Part shown: piece by piece, positions 1-7,914 of the stretch | How the letters are laid out: the number at the start of each line of letters is the position of its first letter | Numbering within the stretch: the first letter of the stretch is position 1 | Source of the DNA: Gloeomargarita sp. SKYG116 | GTDB taxonomy: Bacteria > Cyanobacteriota > Cyanobacteriia > Gloeomargaritales > Gloeomargaritaceae | Assembly (NCBI GenBank): GCA_025056115.1 | Contig: JANWVM010000001.1 | Span: forward strand, 81,724 to 131,301 | DNA: 49,578 nucleotides | Direction of reading: 5' to 3' | Translations under genes and position numbers: made by a program | The notes under the pieces: model-generated | The model's input: only the letters and a program-made list of their open reading frames with translations | The model's database searches: none | Told to the model about the DNA's origin: nothing

Positions 1-245
1 CCGCAGGGGTTAATCCCTTGAGCCTGGAGCTGCAACAGTTGCTTGATATCCTCCAGCGATAAACCAAACTGCTTGCAGTGCTGGATAAATAACAGTTGCG
101 TCAGGGATTCAGCAGGATAGAGCCGATAGCCACTCCGATTGCGTTCCGGCGGCGCCAATAAACCTTCCCGTTCGTAAAAGCGGATCGTTTGCGGCGATAC
201 TCCTGCTCGACCACTGAGTTCTCCGATTAACCAGCCTCGTTCCAT
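1..245 (-). CDS. MerR-family transcriptional regulator, metal-sensor-like (C-terminus off window)
   Basis: Only the first 81 residues are in the window; the gene runs off the left edge. The N-terminus is a classic MerR winged helix-turn-helix: IGELSGRAGVSPQTIRFYE at about residues 7-25, followed by ERNRSGYRLYP. A cysteine at residue 81 (INPCG) sits about where ZntR and MerR carry their first metal-binding Cys, a position that is Ser in the monovalent sensor CueR. I infer a divalent-metal or thiol-stress sensor; the remaining ligands are not visible. The start is the ATG at 243-245. It is divergent from the tubulin-like gene at 358. The family binds a dyad in a promoter with an over-long spacer and untwists it on effector binding. 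The target gene is not identified. Confidence 0.85.
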   Translation of the reverse strand, partial: MERGWLIGELSGRAGVSPQTIRFYEREGLLAPPERNRSGYRLYPAESLTQLLFIQHCKQFGLSLEDIKQLLQLQAQGINPC

Positions 246-263
246 GCCATCGCTTACTGGATT

Positions 264-324
264 GATACCTATTGTATTTGTATCGGTCCGGGTTAGGGAC
301 AAAACGAAATAAATTGCTTACAAT
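264..324. promoter_or_regulatory. Divergent promoter region with candidate MerR dyad
   Basis: GATAC at 264-268 and GTATC at 280-284 form an inverted repeat with an 11-bp centre. On the minus strand TACAAT (271-276) lies 20 bp from TTGTCC (297-302), a stretched spacer of the kind MerR regulators use, and it would start merR RNA about 20 nt before its ATG. On the plus strand TACAAT (319-324) lies 17 bp from GGGACA (296-301), giving a plausible ordinary promoter for the tubulin-like gene. The dyad overlaps the minus-strand -10 rather than filling the spacer, so the operator call is tentative. Confidence 0.35.
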
Positions 325-357
325 ACAGCCAACGGCGTCCCTTGAGCAACTGGAGCT

Positions 358-3300
358 ATGGCGGAATACCAAGGCATGACCCCCAGCATTGTCGTAGGAC
401 TGGGCGGCACTGGCAAGGAAGTCATCATCAAAATCCGGCGGATGATTGTCGAGACCTACGGCAGTTTGGATGCCTTGCCGATTGTTTCTTTCCTGCACGT
501 GGACACGGAACAAAACGCCAAGGTGTCGGAACCTCAGGTGGTGTTGAAACAAGATATTTCCCTGCGACCGGTGGAGCAAGTCTGGGCCAAAGTTGATAAC
601 GCCAAAGCCATCTTGAATCGCATTGCTGACTATGACTATCTCACCGAATGGTTTCCACCAGAACTCACCGGTACGGATTCCATTCTGGCGGGTGCGGGGC
701 AAATCCGGGCGCTGGGGAAATTCGCCTTTACCGTCAATTACCAAACCATCAAAAACGCTTTTGCCAATGCCCGTGCTCGTATTGTGGGCCACGAAAAATT
801 CATGCTGGACCGCTGGGGTGTGCAACTGGATAAAGGCGTCAACATTTTCATCGTGTGTTCCCTGAGCGGCGGGACGGGTTCCGGCATGGTGCTGGACATG
901 GCCTACAATGTGCGGGATTGGGTGCCGCCGTCGGATTTACCCCAAACCTGCGCATTTCTAGTGTTGCCGGGGGCCTTTTCGGGTCTGGGGGACCGGGTGA
1001 TTGCCAATGCCTACGCCGCCCTGATGGAACTCGACCACTACTCCCGTCCCAACACCCGTTTTGAAACTCAATACAGCAACAACATTGCCGACCGGATCAG
1101 CAGTCAAAATGCTCAAGATACCCCCTTTAGTTTCTGTTATCTAGTGGGCAACAGCAACGACAAGGTCACCCTGCCCAGTTTAGAAGCGGTTTTGGAAATG
1201 GTGGCCCAGAACATCTTTTTGGATTTCTCGTCTGGGTTTAGCCAGTACAAAAAGCTGGTGCGGGACAACATTCGCAAGCACTGGTCCAGCCCCGACCCCT
1301 TGGGGTTTCCCCAAAACTACATCACCTTTGGGTTGGCGAGTATCCAATTTCCGGTGCAGCGGGTGCTCAACGCCTGTGCGTCGCGGTTGGCCGTTGCGCT
1401 CGTGGACTGGTGGGCGAATCCCACGCCGGCCCCGACAGCCATGCGGGATGTGATTAAAACAGAAATTCTACCCAGCTTGGGCCTAGCTGAGTCGGAACAC
1501 AATCACCAATTGTTGGACAACCTGAGCGTGGGCGACAACATGAAACCCTACAGCAAAGAAGTATCGGATTGGGTGGCCAGCCTGCGCAAGCGTCGCAATG
1601 ATTTGAACATTCCCTTTGAGAATTTGCAGCGGTTTATTTCGGTAGAGGAAGAAAAATATCGGGTGCATTTTAACGACGCCGATAGCGACCCCCGCCGCTG
1701 GAGCGATTACTTCCAAAAGATGTGGGATAACCTGAACCGGCTGATTCCTCAGAAAACCAGAGAACTGCGAGAGACAGTGGCGCAAATGGTCGAAGACCGG
1801 TTCCGGGGACCAAAATGGGCGCGCCAGTTTCTGGAAGTGTTAATGGAAGTTTGGCTAGAGTTTCGCACCACGTTTGACCAGTCCCGCCAGAAAGAGTGGT
1901 TAGCCCGCGAGCGCTCTGCTAGTCAAGCCCTGCAAATCCTGCTTAAACAAATTGACAACCACGCCCGGCAAATGTTGCTGGTGAACAAGAAAAAAGTCAT
2001 TGATGACGATTTCAATGCCATCATGCAGGCACTAGAGTCTATTTATGTCTCCAAAGTTGAAGTCAAAGCGCGCGCTCTGGCGATTCCCTTACTTGATGCT
2101 CTGCGCGAAGAAACCCAGCGCCTGCTCAACGACCTGAATAACTTTGACAAAAACTTGGAAAATTTACGGCGGCAACTGGCGGAACGGGAGGAGGTTTATA
2201 CGCGCGAAACCGGCACCCTAACCGTCAACGGTATCCTCCTCTATGACCCCAAAGACATTGAACAAATCTACCAAAAAACCCTGGCGAATCGAGGCGACAG
2301 CGTGTTTCAGAGCATGACCCAAGACATCTGGGGTGGCATGGGAGGACGCCTGTTTGATTTGCACACCTTTGAACATTTGCGGCAACAGGATTTGTATCAA
2401 CGCATCATCAACCGGGCCATTGACGAGTTCAGCAACAGCGAGCAGTTAAAAGTTTCGGTGGCGGAGAAATTCATTGCCCAATATCCAACCGTGGAGCAAC
2501 AAGAAGCCCAACTGAAAAGCACCTTTGAAAAAAGCGAAGCCTTTTTACGGTTCAGCCAGGAACAAGCGCGATTGGGTTGGGATGACCGCCCTGAAAAACG
2601 GCAAACGCTTGTGGGGATTCAAGGGGGCAATAAACCCACCGATCCGGCTGTTGCGGCGTTATTACCCCTGTTGCGCAAAGCCACCACCTTGACGGACAAA
2701 GATATTCGGCCCTACAACGACCCCCACCACATCTATTTCGTGCGAGAGATTGGCGCATTTCCCCTGCGGTTGATTGAGGGGATGGAACGGATGCGCACGA
2801 TTTATCGGACGGTTTCCCAGATGGACCGCAATCCCCTGCACACCCACCACAATCGCCGGCTATTTGCCGATATCATGCCCCCATCGGGCGAAGAAATCCA
2901 AGTGCGGGAGAATTTGGTCTTGGGCCGCGTGTTTCAATTGCTTACCGAATCAGAAAATAAAATCACCGGCTACACCGAAATCAAGCTGAATTACCGCGAT
3001 AGTGCAACAGGTTTGGCGCGGAGTTTGAACCTGGGGAGCACCTGGGAGGAAGCCGAGCAGTATTTACTGGCAGACCAGAACCGGCGGGCACGGGAATTGC
3101 TCAACGATGAGATTCAAAAAATCCTCAAGCAAGCAACCACTAAAGATGCTAAGCGTGCCCTTTATGAACAGTTAATGAGCTACCTGCAAACCGTAGAACA
3201 AACCGTACCGGGTGGGCGTGATAACCCTGAATATCAACGTACCGAGGAAGTGATTAGCAATTGTGTGCGCAAATATGGGTTGTTTGAGCCAGGAATGACG

Positions 3301-3738
3301 GCAAATTCCACACCCACACCCGCAGCGACTCCTACTGTGAGTAAATCTGCCTCTACACCCCAGCTTGTGGCTGAACCGGCTGCCGGTGGAGTAGATAGCG
3401 CCCTTGAGAAATTTACCAAGCTGGTCGAAGCTTGTTTCAAAGGCGGCAAAACCCCATCAGAAAAGGAGTTAGAAATTCTCGATAAATTACGGGAGAAATA
3501 CGGGGTGAGCAAGGAAAAAGCTGCGGAAATTATTGCCCGTTACCAGCCAAAGCAAAATGACCCCGAACTAGCGGCCTATGAGTACGCTTTGATGTTCCGA
3601 GCCTTCTTGGAAAATGACGGCGAAATTGGCCTCGAGGAACGCGCCCAGTTGTTGGAATTACAAGAGGAATTACGGCTGACGGATGAACAGGTGGCAACCA
3701 TCGAAGCCAATATCCGGGACGAGTTGGGTCTCACTTGA
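358..3738 (+). CDS. Large tubulin-like (Tubulin_2-type) GTPase-fold protein
   Basis: A 1126-aa protein of the tubulin/FtsZ superfamily. The N-terminus has the nucleotide-fold opening IVVGLGGTGKE (11-21), and the tubulin signature SGGTGSG is at 170-176 after a hydrophobic strand (VNIFIVCSL). The rest of the first 400 residues fits the Tubulin_2 type seen in many cyanobacteria and other bacteria. The middle (about 430-760) is charged and probably helical or coiled-coil. A Thr/Pro/Ala-rich linker near 985-1010 leads to a 115-residue tail made of two similar helical modules (see findings). No signal peptide or obvious membrane helix is seen. FtsZ is about 350-420 aa, so this is nearly three times longer. 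The biological role is not established; membrane or cytoskeletal scaffolding is inference. The ATG at 358 has a GGAG only 2 nt upstream; Met7 (376) is an alternative start just before the glycine loop. Confidence 0.85.
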   Translation: MAEYQGMTPSIVVGLGGTGKEVIIKIRRMIVETYGSLDALPIVSFLHVDTEQNAKVSEPQVVLKQDISLRPVEQVWAKVDNAKAILNRIADYDYLTEWFPPELTGTDSILAGAGQIRALGKFAFTVNYQTIKNAFANARARIVGHEKFMLDRWGVQLDKGVNIFIVCSLSGGTGSGMVLDMAYNVRDWVPPSDLPQTCAFLVLPGAFSGLGDRVIANAYAALMELDHYSRPNTRFETQYSNNIADRISSQNAQDTPFSFCYLVGNSNDKVTLPSLEAVLEMVAQNIFLDFSSGFSQYKKLVRDNIRKHWSSPDPLGFPQNYITFGLASIQFPVQRVLNACASRLAVALVDWWANPTPAPTAMRDVIKTEILPSLGLAESEHNHQLLDNLSVGDNMKPYSKEVSDWVASLRKRRNDLNIPFENLQRFISVEEEKYRVHFNDADSDPRRWSDYFQKMWDNLNRLIPQKTRELRETVAQMVEDRFRGPKWARQFLEVLMEVWLEFRTTFDQSRQKEWLARERSASQALQILLKQIDNHARQMLLVNKKKVIDDDFNAIMQALESIYVSKVEVKARALAIPLLDALREETQRLLNDLNNFDKNLENLRRQLAEREEVYTRETGTLTVNGILLYDPKDIEQIYQKTLANRGDSVFQSMTQDIWGGMGGRLFDLHTFEHLRQQDLYQRIINRAIDEFSNSEQLKVSVAEKFIAQYPTVEQQEAQLKSTFEKSEAFLRFSQEQARLGWDDRPEKRQTLVGIQGGNKPTDPAVAALLPLLRKATTLTDKDIRPYNDPHHIYFVREIGAFPLRLIEGMERMRTIYRTVSQMDRNPLHTHHNRRLFADIMPPSGEEIQVRENLVLGRVFQLLTESENKITGYTEIKLNYRDSATGLARSLNLGSTWEEAEQYLLADQNRRARELLNDEIQKILKQATTKDAKRALYEQLMSYLQTVEQTVPGGRDNPEYQRTEEVISNCVRKYGLFEPGMTANSTPTPAATPTVSKSASTPQLVAEPAAGGVDSALEKFTKLVEACFKGGKTPSEKELEILDKLREKYGVSKEKAAEIIARYQPKQNDPELAAYEYALMFRAFLENDGEIGLEERAQLLELQEELRLTDEQVATIEANIRDELGLT

Positions 3739-3776
3739 TGTGATAAGTTACTAGGGATTGTTGCGTCGGATTGCCC

Positions 3777-4703
3777 ATGCGTATTTTGCTCACGGGTGGG
3801 GCAGGTTTTATTGGCTCCGCCGTACAAGATATTTACATCCAAGCCGGCCATGAGGTAGCAATTCTGGATGATTTCAGCACAGGCAACCCCGCTTACATCC
3901 ATCCCCGCAGCCAAGTCTATCGAGCCGATTTGCGAGACGCCGCCGCTGTGGAACGGATTATGCAGGAATGGCAACCAGATGTCGTGAGCCATCATGCAGC
4001 CCAAATTGACGTGCGGTTTTCGGTAGCCCAACCGGCAGCAGATGCCCAGATGAATATCTTGGGGTCGCTCCATCTTCTCGATGCGGCGGTGCGAATAGGA
4101 GTCAAACAATTTATCTTCGCGTCGTCAGGGGGGGCTTGTTATGGGGAATTGCAGCAAATTCCCGCGCCAGAAACCCATCCGTTGCAACCTATTTCGCCCT
4201 ATGGCATCGGCAAAGTAACGGTGGAGCGTTACCTGCATTTCTATCACCAAACCTATGGATTGCCCTACGTGATTTTGCGCTATGCCAATGTGTACGGTCC
4301 GCGCCAAGGAATGACTGGTGAAGCAGGGGTAATTACAGCGTTTATTCGTGCTTTTTTGACGGGGCAAACGCCGGTGATTTACGGCCAGGGTACCCAAACG
4401 CGGGACTATATCTATGTTGCAGATGTGGCGCAGGTGAATTTGCAAATTCTGGGCTGGCCGTCACCCTTGACGCTCAATGTTGGCACGGGCCAGGAAACGT
4501 CGGTTTTAGAGCTATACGAGTTGCTCCGGCAATTGATTCCGACGAAAATACGTCCCCAATTTCTACCGGCGCGTCCAGGCGAAGTGGCCCGCAGTGTGCT
4601 GGATATTTCCTATGCTCGTCAGGTACTAGGCTGGCAACCACAGACATCGTTGGTACAGGGATTACAGGCCACACTCGATTGGTACCGGCAAGTGCTACAG
4701 TAG
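3777..4703 (+). CDS. NAD-dependent epimerase/dehydratase (extended SDR, UDP-glucose 4-epimerase-like)
   Basis: A 308-aa extended short-chain dehydrogenase. It has the Rossmann motif GGAGFIG at residues 7-13, an acidic residue after strand 2 for NAD (DDFSTGN), the catalytic Ser region FASSGG (115-119) and Y142GIGK146. The sequence RYANVYGPRQ and the C-terminal half resemble UDP-glucose 4-epimerases and related nucleotide-sugar epimerases and decarboxylases. The likely role is making an activated sugar for cell-surface polysaccharide in the cytosol; the exact substrate cannot be read. ATG 3777 is preferred over the in-frame TTG at 3771 because MRILLTGG is the usual family beginning. It follows the tubulin-like gene by 38 bp and no glycosyltransferase is adjacent. 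Confidence 0.87.
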   Translation: MRILLTGGAGFIGSAVQDIYIQAGHEVAILDDFSTGNPAYIHPRSQVYRADLRDAAAVERIMQEWQPDVVSHHAAQIDVRFSVAQPAADAQMNILGSLHLLDAAVRIGVKQFIFASSGGACYGELQQIPAPETHPLQPISPYGIGKVTVERYLHFYHQTYGLPYVILRYANVYGPRQGMTGEAGVITAFIRAFLTGQTPVIYGQGTQTRDYIYVADVAQVNLQILGWPSPLTLNVGTGQETSVLELYELLRQLIPTKIRPQFLPARPGEVARSVLDISYARQVLGWQPQTSLVQGLQATLDWYRQVLQ

Positions 4704-4751
4704 ATCACAATCAGCCTGCGATGACAAGCTGCGCTTCATGCGGGTAGTGCC

Positions 4752-5153
4752 ATGAATGTTTGTATCCTACAAGCCGAAATTATCCAGGAACCGCAACTGC
4801 GCTACACCCAGGACAGCCAACTAGCTGTGACCGATATGTTGGTGCAGTTTCCGGGTTTGCGGCCCGAAGACCCTCATGGGCGGTTGAAGGTAGTCGCTTG
4901 GGGCAATCTGGCAGAGCAAACAGCGAAGCAGTTTAAGGTGGGCGACCATATTGTGATAGAGGGACGGCTGGGTATGATTAGGGCCGACTTGCCAGGCGGC
5001 GGGCGGATGACACGAGCAGAGCTAACAGCAGCGCGGATTTTCCCCGTTCAGGTGGGTGAGGCGCTAACGGCAGAAACGGCACCAGCATCTGCTCCCCCGA
5101 CAGTGACGGCAACTCTTGAGGATAGTGATGGCGAATTCGCTATCCCCTTTTGA
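4752..5153 (+). CDS. ycf41: Single-stranded-DNA-binding protein, Ycf41-type OB fold
   Basis: A 133-aa SSB-like OB-fold protein. The opening MNVCILQAEIIQEPQLRYT, the LKVVAWGNLAE strand and the IEGRLGM segment match the cyanobacterial and plastid Ycf41 family, a variant SSB group distinct from the housekeeping SSB. The SSB-type acidic C-terminal tip is only loosely present: the protein ends in SDGEFAIPF, and such an aromatic/acidic tail could recruit partner enzymes. It probably binds ssDNA. The ATG at 4752 is the family start. The 3' end overlaps the rdgB reading frame by 26 nt, suggesting coupled translation. Confidence 0.8.
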   Translation: MNVCILQAEIIQEPQLRYTQDSQLAVTDMLVQFPGLRPEDPHGRLKVVAWGNLAEQTAKQFKVGDHIVIEGRLGMIRADLPGGGRMTRAELTAARIFPVQVGEALTAETAPASAPPTVTATLEDSDGEFAIPF

Positions 5154-5712
5154 GTTGGTGCTGGGGACGACCAACCCAGGTAAGGTACGAGAAATTCGGG
5201 CCTGTCTGCGGGAATGGAATTGCCTGATCCCACCAGCGGACCTAATCCTGGAGGAAACCGGCGAGACGTTTGCGGAAAATGCACGGATGAAGGCGGTGCA
5301 GACGGCCTTAGCTTTGGAGTGCTGGGCGCTGGCGGACGATTCCGGCTTGGAAGTCACGAGTTTAGACGGGGCACCGGGGCTGTATTCGTCCCGCTATGGT
5401 CGAACCGATGCCGAGCGGATTGAGCGCCTGTTGTTTGAACTAGGGGATGAACCGGAACGCTCGGCGCGGTTTGTCTGTGTGGTGGCGGTCGCTAATCCGC
5501 AGGGAGAAATCGTGGCAGAGGCAACAGGCATTTGTGAAGGGGAAATTCTCACCGCCCCTAGGGGCACTGGTGGTTTCGGCTATGACCCTATCTTCTATGT
5601 GCCGGCGCTGGGCATGACCTTTGCGGAGATGACGCCCGCCCAAAAACAGCAGGTGAGTCATCGCGGTCGGGCTTTGCAGGCGCTGGTGCCCCAACTGCGT
5701 GCTCTGCGGTGA
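5128..5712 (+). CDS. rdgB: XTP/dITP diphosphatase (RdgB/HAM1)
   Basis: A 194-aa house-cleaning pyrophosphatase that hydrolyses ITP, dITP and XTP to monophosphates and so keeps deaminated purines out of nucleic acids. Family motifs are present in order: LGTTNPGK near residues 12-19 (triphosphate binding), EETGETFAENA, LADDSGLEV (catalytic Asp region), GLYSSRYG, GFGYDPIFYVP and the final SHRGRAL. Length is normal for the family. ATG 5128 is chosen because GAGG lies about 7 nt upstream; the frame stays open to a TTG at 5116. The gene overlaps the SSB gene upstream, and its stop overlaps the GTG of the next gene (GTGA), so this looks like one transcription unit. Confidence 0.93.
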   Translation: MANSLSPFELVLGTTNPGKVREIRACLREWNCLIPPADLILEETGETFAENARMKAVQTALALECWALADDSGLEVTSLDGAPGLYSSRYGRTDAERIERLLFELGDEPERSARFVCVVAVANPQGEIVAEATGICEGEILTAPRGTGGFGYDPIFYVPALGMTFAEMTPAQKQQVSHRGRALQALVPQLRALR

Positions 5713-6596
5713 AACGTTACTGGCGCTGGCTGGCCTGGGCGCTGGTGCTAGGGTTTCTCGGGCGCAAGCTGGTTCAGTCCTGGAGCGAAGTGCAACGGTT
5801 GTCCTGGCAACCGGGCTGGGAACAGTGGTGGCTCATGGCCGGGCTGGTGACCACCAGTGCGCACCTGTGGGCTGGCTGGCTTTGGGGACAAAGTTTAGGA
5901 TTCCTGGGCTATCCCGTGCCGAGTCGCTGGGCCGTGCCTCTGTACGTGCAGACCAATCTGGCGAAATACATTCCAGGCAATGTCTGGCATTTTTACGGGC
6001 GGGTGCGGGCGGCCCAAGCGCGGCAGATTCCCACCGGGATTGTGCTGGTGAGTATTTTGCTGGAGGCGCTGTTGCTGGCGGCGGCGGCGTTGCTGGTGGG
6101 AATCCATCGCTGGCAACAGTGGCCATGGCCGTTGCTGACGCTGGTGGTGGTGCTGGTGGGCATTCATCCCTGGTGTTTGAACCGCCTGTTGACTTGGGTG
6201 GGACGTCGTAAAGTTCAAGGGACAGCTTTACCTCCGTTGCGCCAGTACCCGTTACCTTTGCTGCTGGGCAATCTCTTGTTTCTGGGATTGCGGGGATTGG
6301 GATTTTTGTGTGTGCTTGGGGCCTGGGCGTCGCTTTCTTGGGGTCTGCTACCCGTCCTGTGGGGCGCTTTTGGGCTGGCCTGGCTGTTAGGGTTTATCGT
6401 GCCGCTAGCGCCGGGTGGCCTAGGCGTTTTTGAAGCGACCTTGACCGCCAGTTTGCAGGGCGTTATCCCTACTGGCACCGTTTTGGCGGCAGCGGTTGGG
6501 TATCGCCTGGTGAGTGTGCTGGCGGAAATCGCAGCGGCGGCGGTGGGTGTGGGCATCGGATGGGGGCGGAGGGACTTGAACCCTCACGACCTTTAG
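5709..6596 (+). CDS. UPF0104 / LPG-synthase-type multispanning membrane protein
   Basis: A 295-aa integral membrane protein with about eight hydrophobic segments, resembling the flippase-like N-terminal half of lysylphosphatidylglycerol synthase (UPF0104). Visible hallmarks are YVQTNLAKYIPGNVWHF early on and PLAPGGLGVFEATLTA near the end, both typical of this family. Cyanobacterial versions lack the aminoacyl-transferase domain, so lipid or glycolipid translocation is inferred, not shown. GTG 5709 overlaps the rdgB stop. The last dozen codons (…RRDLNPHDL) are read from the antisense of the trnL 3' exon, and the stop lies inside the tRNA gene, a 36-bp convergent overlap. Confidence 0.8.
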   Translation: MKRYWRWLAWALVLGFLGRKLVQSWSEVQRLSWQPGWEQWWLMAGLVTTSAHLWAGWLWGQSLGFLGYPVPSRWAVPLYVQTNLAKYIPGNVWHFYGRVRAAQARQIPTGIVLVSILLEALLLAAAALLVGIHRWQQWPWPLLTLVVVLVGIHPWCLNRLLTWVGRRKVQGTALPPLRQYPLPLLLGNLLFLGLRGLGFLCVLGAWASLSWGLLPVLWGAFGLAWLLGFIVPLAPGGLGVFEATLTASLQGVIPTGTVLAAAVGYRLVSVLAEIAAAAVGVGIGWGRRDLNPHDL

Positions 6597-6871
6597 GGTC
6601 AACGGATTTTCATTCTCCACCGACTTTCGCCGGAGGGCCTAGGCCCCTGGAGAATTGGACTCTCCCTTTACCCACGACCATCCGTCGCTAGGGTAGCTCC
6701 CGTCGAGTCTCTGCACCTTCCGAACGGTTCCGCGTCCGGCTTGGCTCAGGATTGCCCTATCTGCATGTGCAGACGTAGGTTCCCCTGAATTTGAGAGCGT
6801 TCACTTGCAGGATTTCTCCCACAAGGCTCAATTGCTTAAGTCCGTAGCGTCTACCATTCCGCCACGCCCCC
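6561..6871 (-). tRNA. trnL-UAA: tRNA-Leu(UAA) interrupted by a group I intron
   Basis: The two exons fold into a normal 84-nt tRNA-Leu. The 5' exon (6838-6871) starts GGGGGCG and ends in the anticodon-loop CTT. The 3' exon (6561-6610) starts AAAATCCG and ends CGCCCCCA. Acceptor GGGGGCG pairs with CGCCCCC, and the spliced anticodon loop reads CTTAAAA with anticodon UAA and stem ACGGA/TCCGT. CCA is not encoded. The gene lies 24 bp downstream of purN on the same strand, so it may be co-transcribed with it; TATGCT just upstream of the gene could be its own -10. Confidence 0.95.
6611..6837 (-). other. Group I intron in trnL-UAA anticodon loop
   Basis: A 227-nt self-splicing-type intron sits between U34 and A35, the classic cyanobacterial and plastid trnL position. 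The 5' splice site has the expected U·G wobble: exon CTT pairs with intron GAG (6827-6829) across an 8-nt loop. The core segment GGCAATCCTGAGCCAAGCC and the downstream GACTCGACGGGAGCTACC (minus strand) are conserved P/R-Q-S elements. The last intron base is G (6611), the omega-G required for the second step. There is no ORF inside, so it is not mobile by itself. Confidence 0.93.
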
Positions 6872-6895
6872 AGGTGAGTAATAAGCATAGCACAT

Positions 6896-7507
6896 CTACT
6901 CCTGCACCGCCGCCCAGAGAATCGCTGGGGGATACAGCCGGTGTTCCTGTTCCTGAATGCGGGCGTGGAGCGTCGCCACCGTATCACCCGGAAGGACGGG
7001 CACCGCTGCTTGCGCAATAATCGGCCCCTGGTCCACCGCCAAGATCACCCGATGCACCGTACAGCCTGTGATTTTCACCCCAGCAGCCAACGCCTGTTCC
7101 ACCGCACGGGTACCGGGAAACGACGGCAGCAAACTGGGATGGATGTTGAGAATCCGCGACCCAAAGGGTTCCAGCAAAACCGTCGTCGCCTGGCGCATCC
7201 ACCCCGCCATGATGACCCACTCCGCTCCCCAGCGCTGCAACGTCTGGACAATGGCTGCATCAAAGCTCTCCCGGTCGGGATAATCGCGGTGGTTGATCAA
7301 TGCACAGGGAACGCCCGCTTCCTTGGCCCGTTCTCGCACCGGCGCCTCAGGATTGTTATAGACCACGCCCGTGACTATCGCCGGTAATTTTCCCGCCCCA
7401 ATCGCCTGGACGATGGCTGTGAAATTACTTCCCTTACCGGAAGCCAAAACGCCCAATCGCAGAGGTTCACCCCGGTATTCCGGCCAATCCGGCGGCACGA
7501 CCAACAC
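6896..7507 (-). CDS. purN: Phosphoribosylglycinamide formyltransferase (GART, PurN)
   Basis: A 203-aa enzyme of purine synthesis that transfers formyl from 10-formyl-THF to GAR. It has the opening LGVLASGKGSNFTAI (about 18-32), the folate/catalytic region MAGWMRQ, ILNIHPSLLPSFPG with the catalytic Asn-Ile-His, and the TGCTVHRV…D.GPIIAQ stretch containing the catalytic Asp. Length is typical for bacterial PurN. The GTG at 7507 follows directly on the stop of the upstream small gene, so translation is probably coupled. It is followed by trnL after 24 bp. Confidence 0.95.
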   Translation of the reverse strand: MLVVPPDWPEYRGEPLRLGVLASGKGSNFTAIVQAIGAGKLPAIVTGVVYNNPEAPVRERAKEAGVPCALINHRDYPDRESFDAAIVQTLQRWGAEWVIMAGWMRQATTVLLEPFGSRILNIHPSLLPSFPGTRAVEQALAAGVKITGCTVHRVILAVDQGPIIAQAAVPVLPGDTVATLHARIQEQEHRLYPPAILWAAVQE

Positions 7508-7804
7508 CTACCAGGCCCCCAACCAGTCCGCCAGCAGGAGTCCCAGCAACGTGCCAATCACTATCGGCAGATTGTTCCAGATGGGGGTGGGAATGCGGTC
7601 GAGCCAGGCGTTGATCCTATCGGCCAGCGTCGGCGGTTTGGGGGGCGTAGAGACCTTGGGCTTTACCCAGTGGGGGGGATGGTTTTGGAAATGAGCAATG
7701 CCCGCACGCACCACGCTCTGGGTCTCCCGTACCGCTTCCCATGACGCCTGCCGACTCTGGGCTAACCGTTCCAAACGCCGGTCCAGCTCCTCCACATCCA
7801 CCAT
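7508..7804 (-). CDS. Hypothetical small membrane-anchored protein
   Basis: I do not recognise this gene. From ATG 7804 it encodes 98 aa: a charged helical N-terminus (VDVEELDRRLERLAQSR), a Pro-rich middle (STPPKPPT) and one C-terminal hydrophobic helix (LPIVIGTLLGLLLADWLG). This predicts a small tail-anchored protein with a cytosolic helical head. The frame stays open upstream to 7936, but that extension runs into the divergent promoter region and is unlikely to be translated. Its stop abuts the purN start. The operonic link to purN may be only positional. Confidence 0.6.
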   Translation of the reverse strand: MVDVEELDRRLERLAQSRQASWEAVRETQSVVRAGIAHFQNHPPHWVKPKVSTPPKPPTLADRINAWLDRIPTPIWNNLPIVIGTLLGLLLADWLGAW

Positions 7805-7914
7805 TCCCGTTCCCCAGGCTCTCTCAGACTGTGCTAACGTTAGAAATACCTTTCGCTTGTCTATTCTACGCAAGTCCGTCTTGGAAAACCAAGCCCTTTC
7901 GGTGGGGAGTACCG

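Noticed and set aside
5699-6211. Plus-strand 170-aa Gly/Ala-rich frame
   Set aside because: It is a frame-shifted shadow of the UPF0104 gene, whose hydrophobic pattern and motifs are clear.
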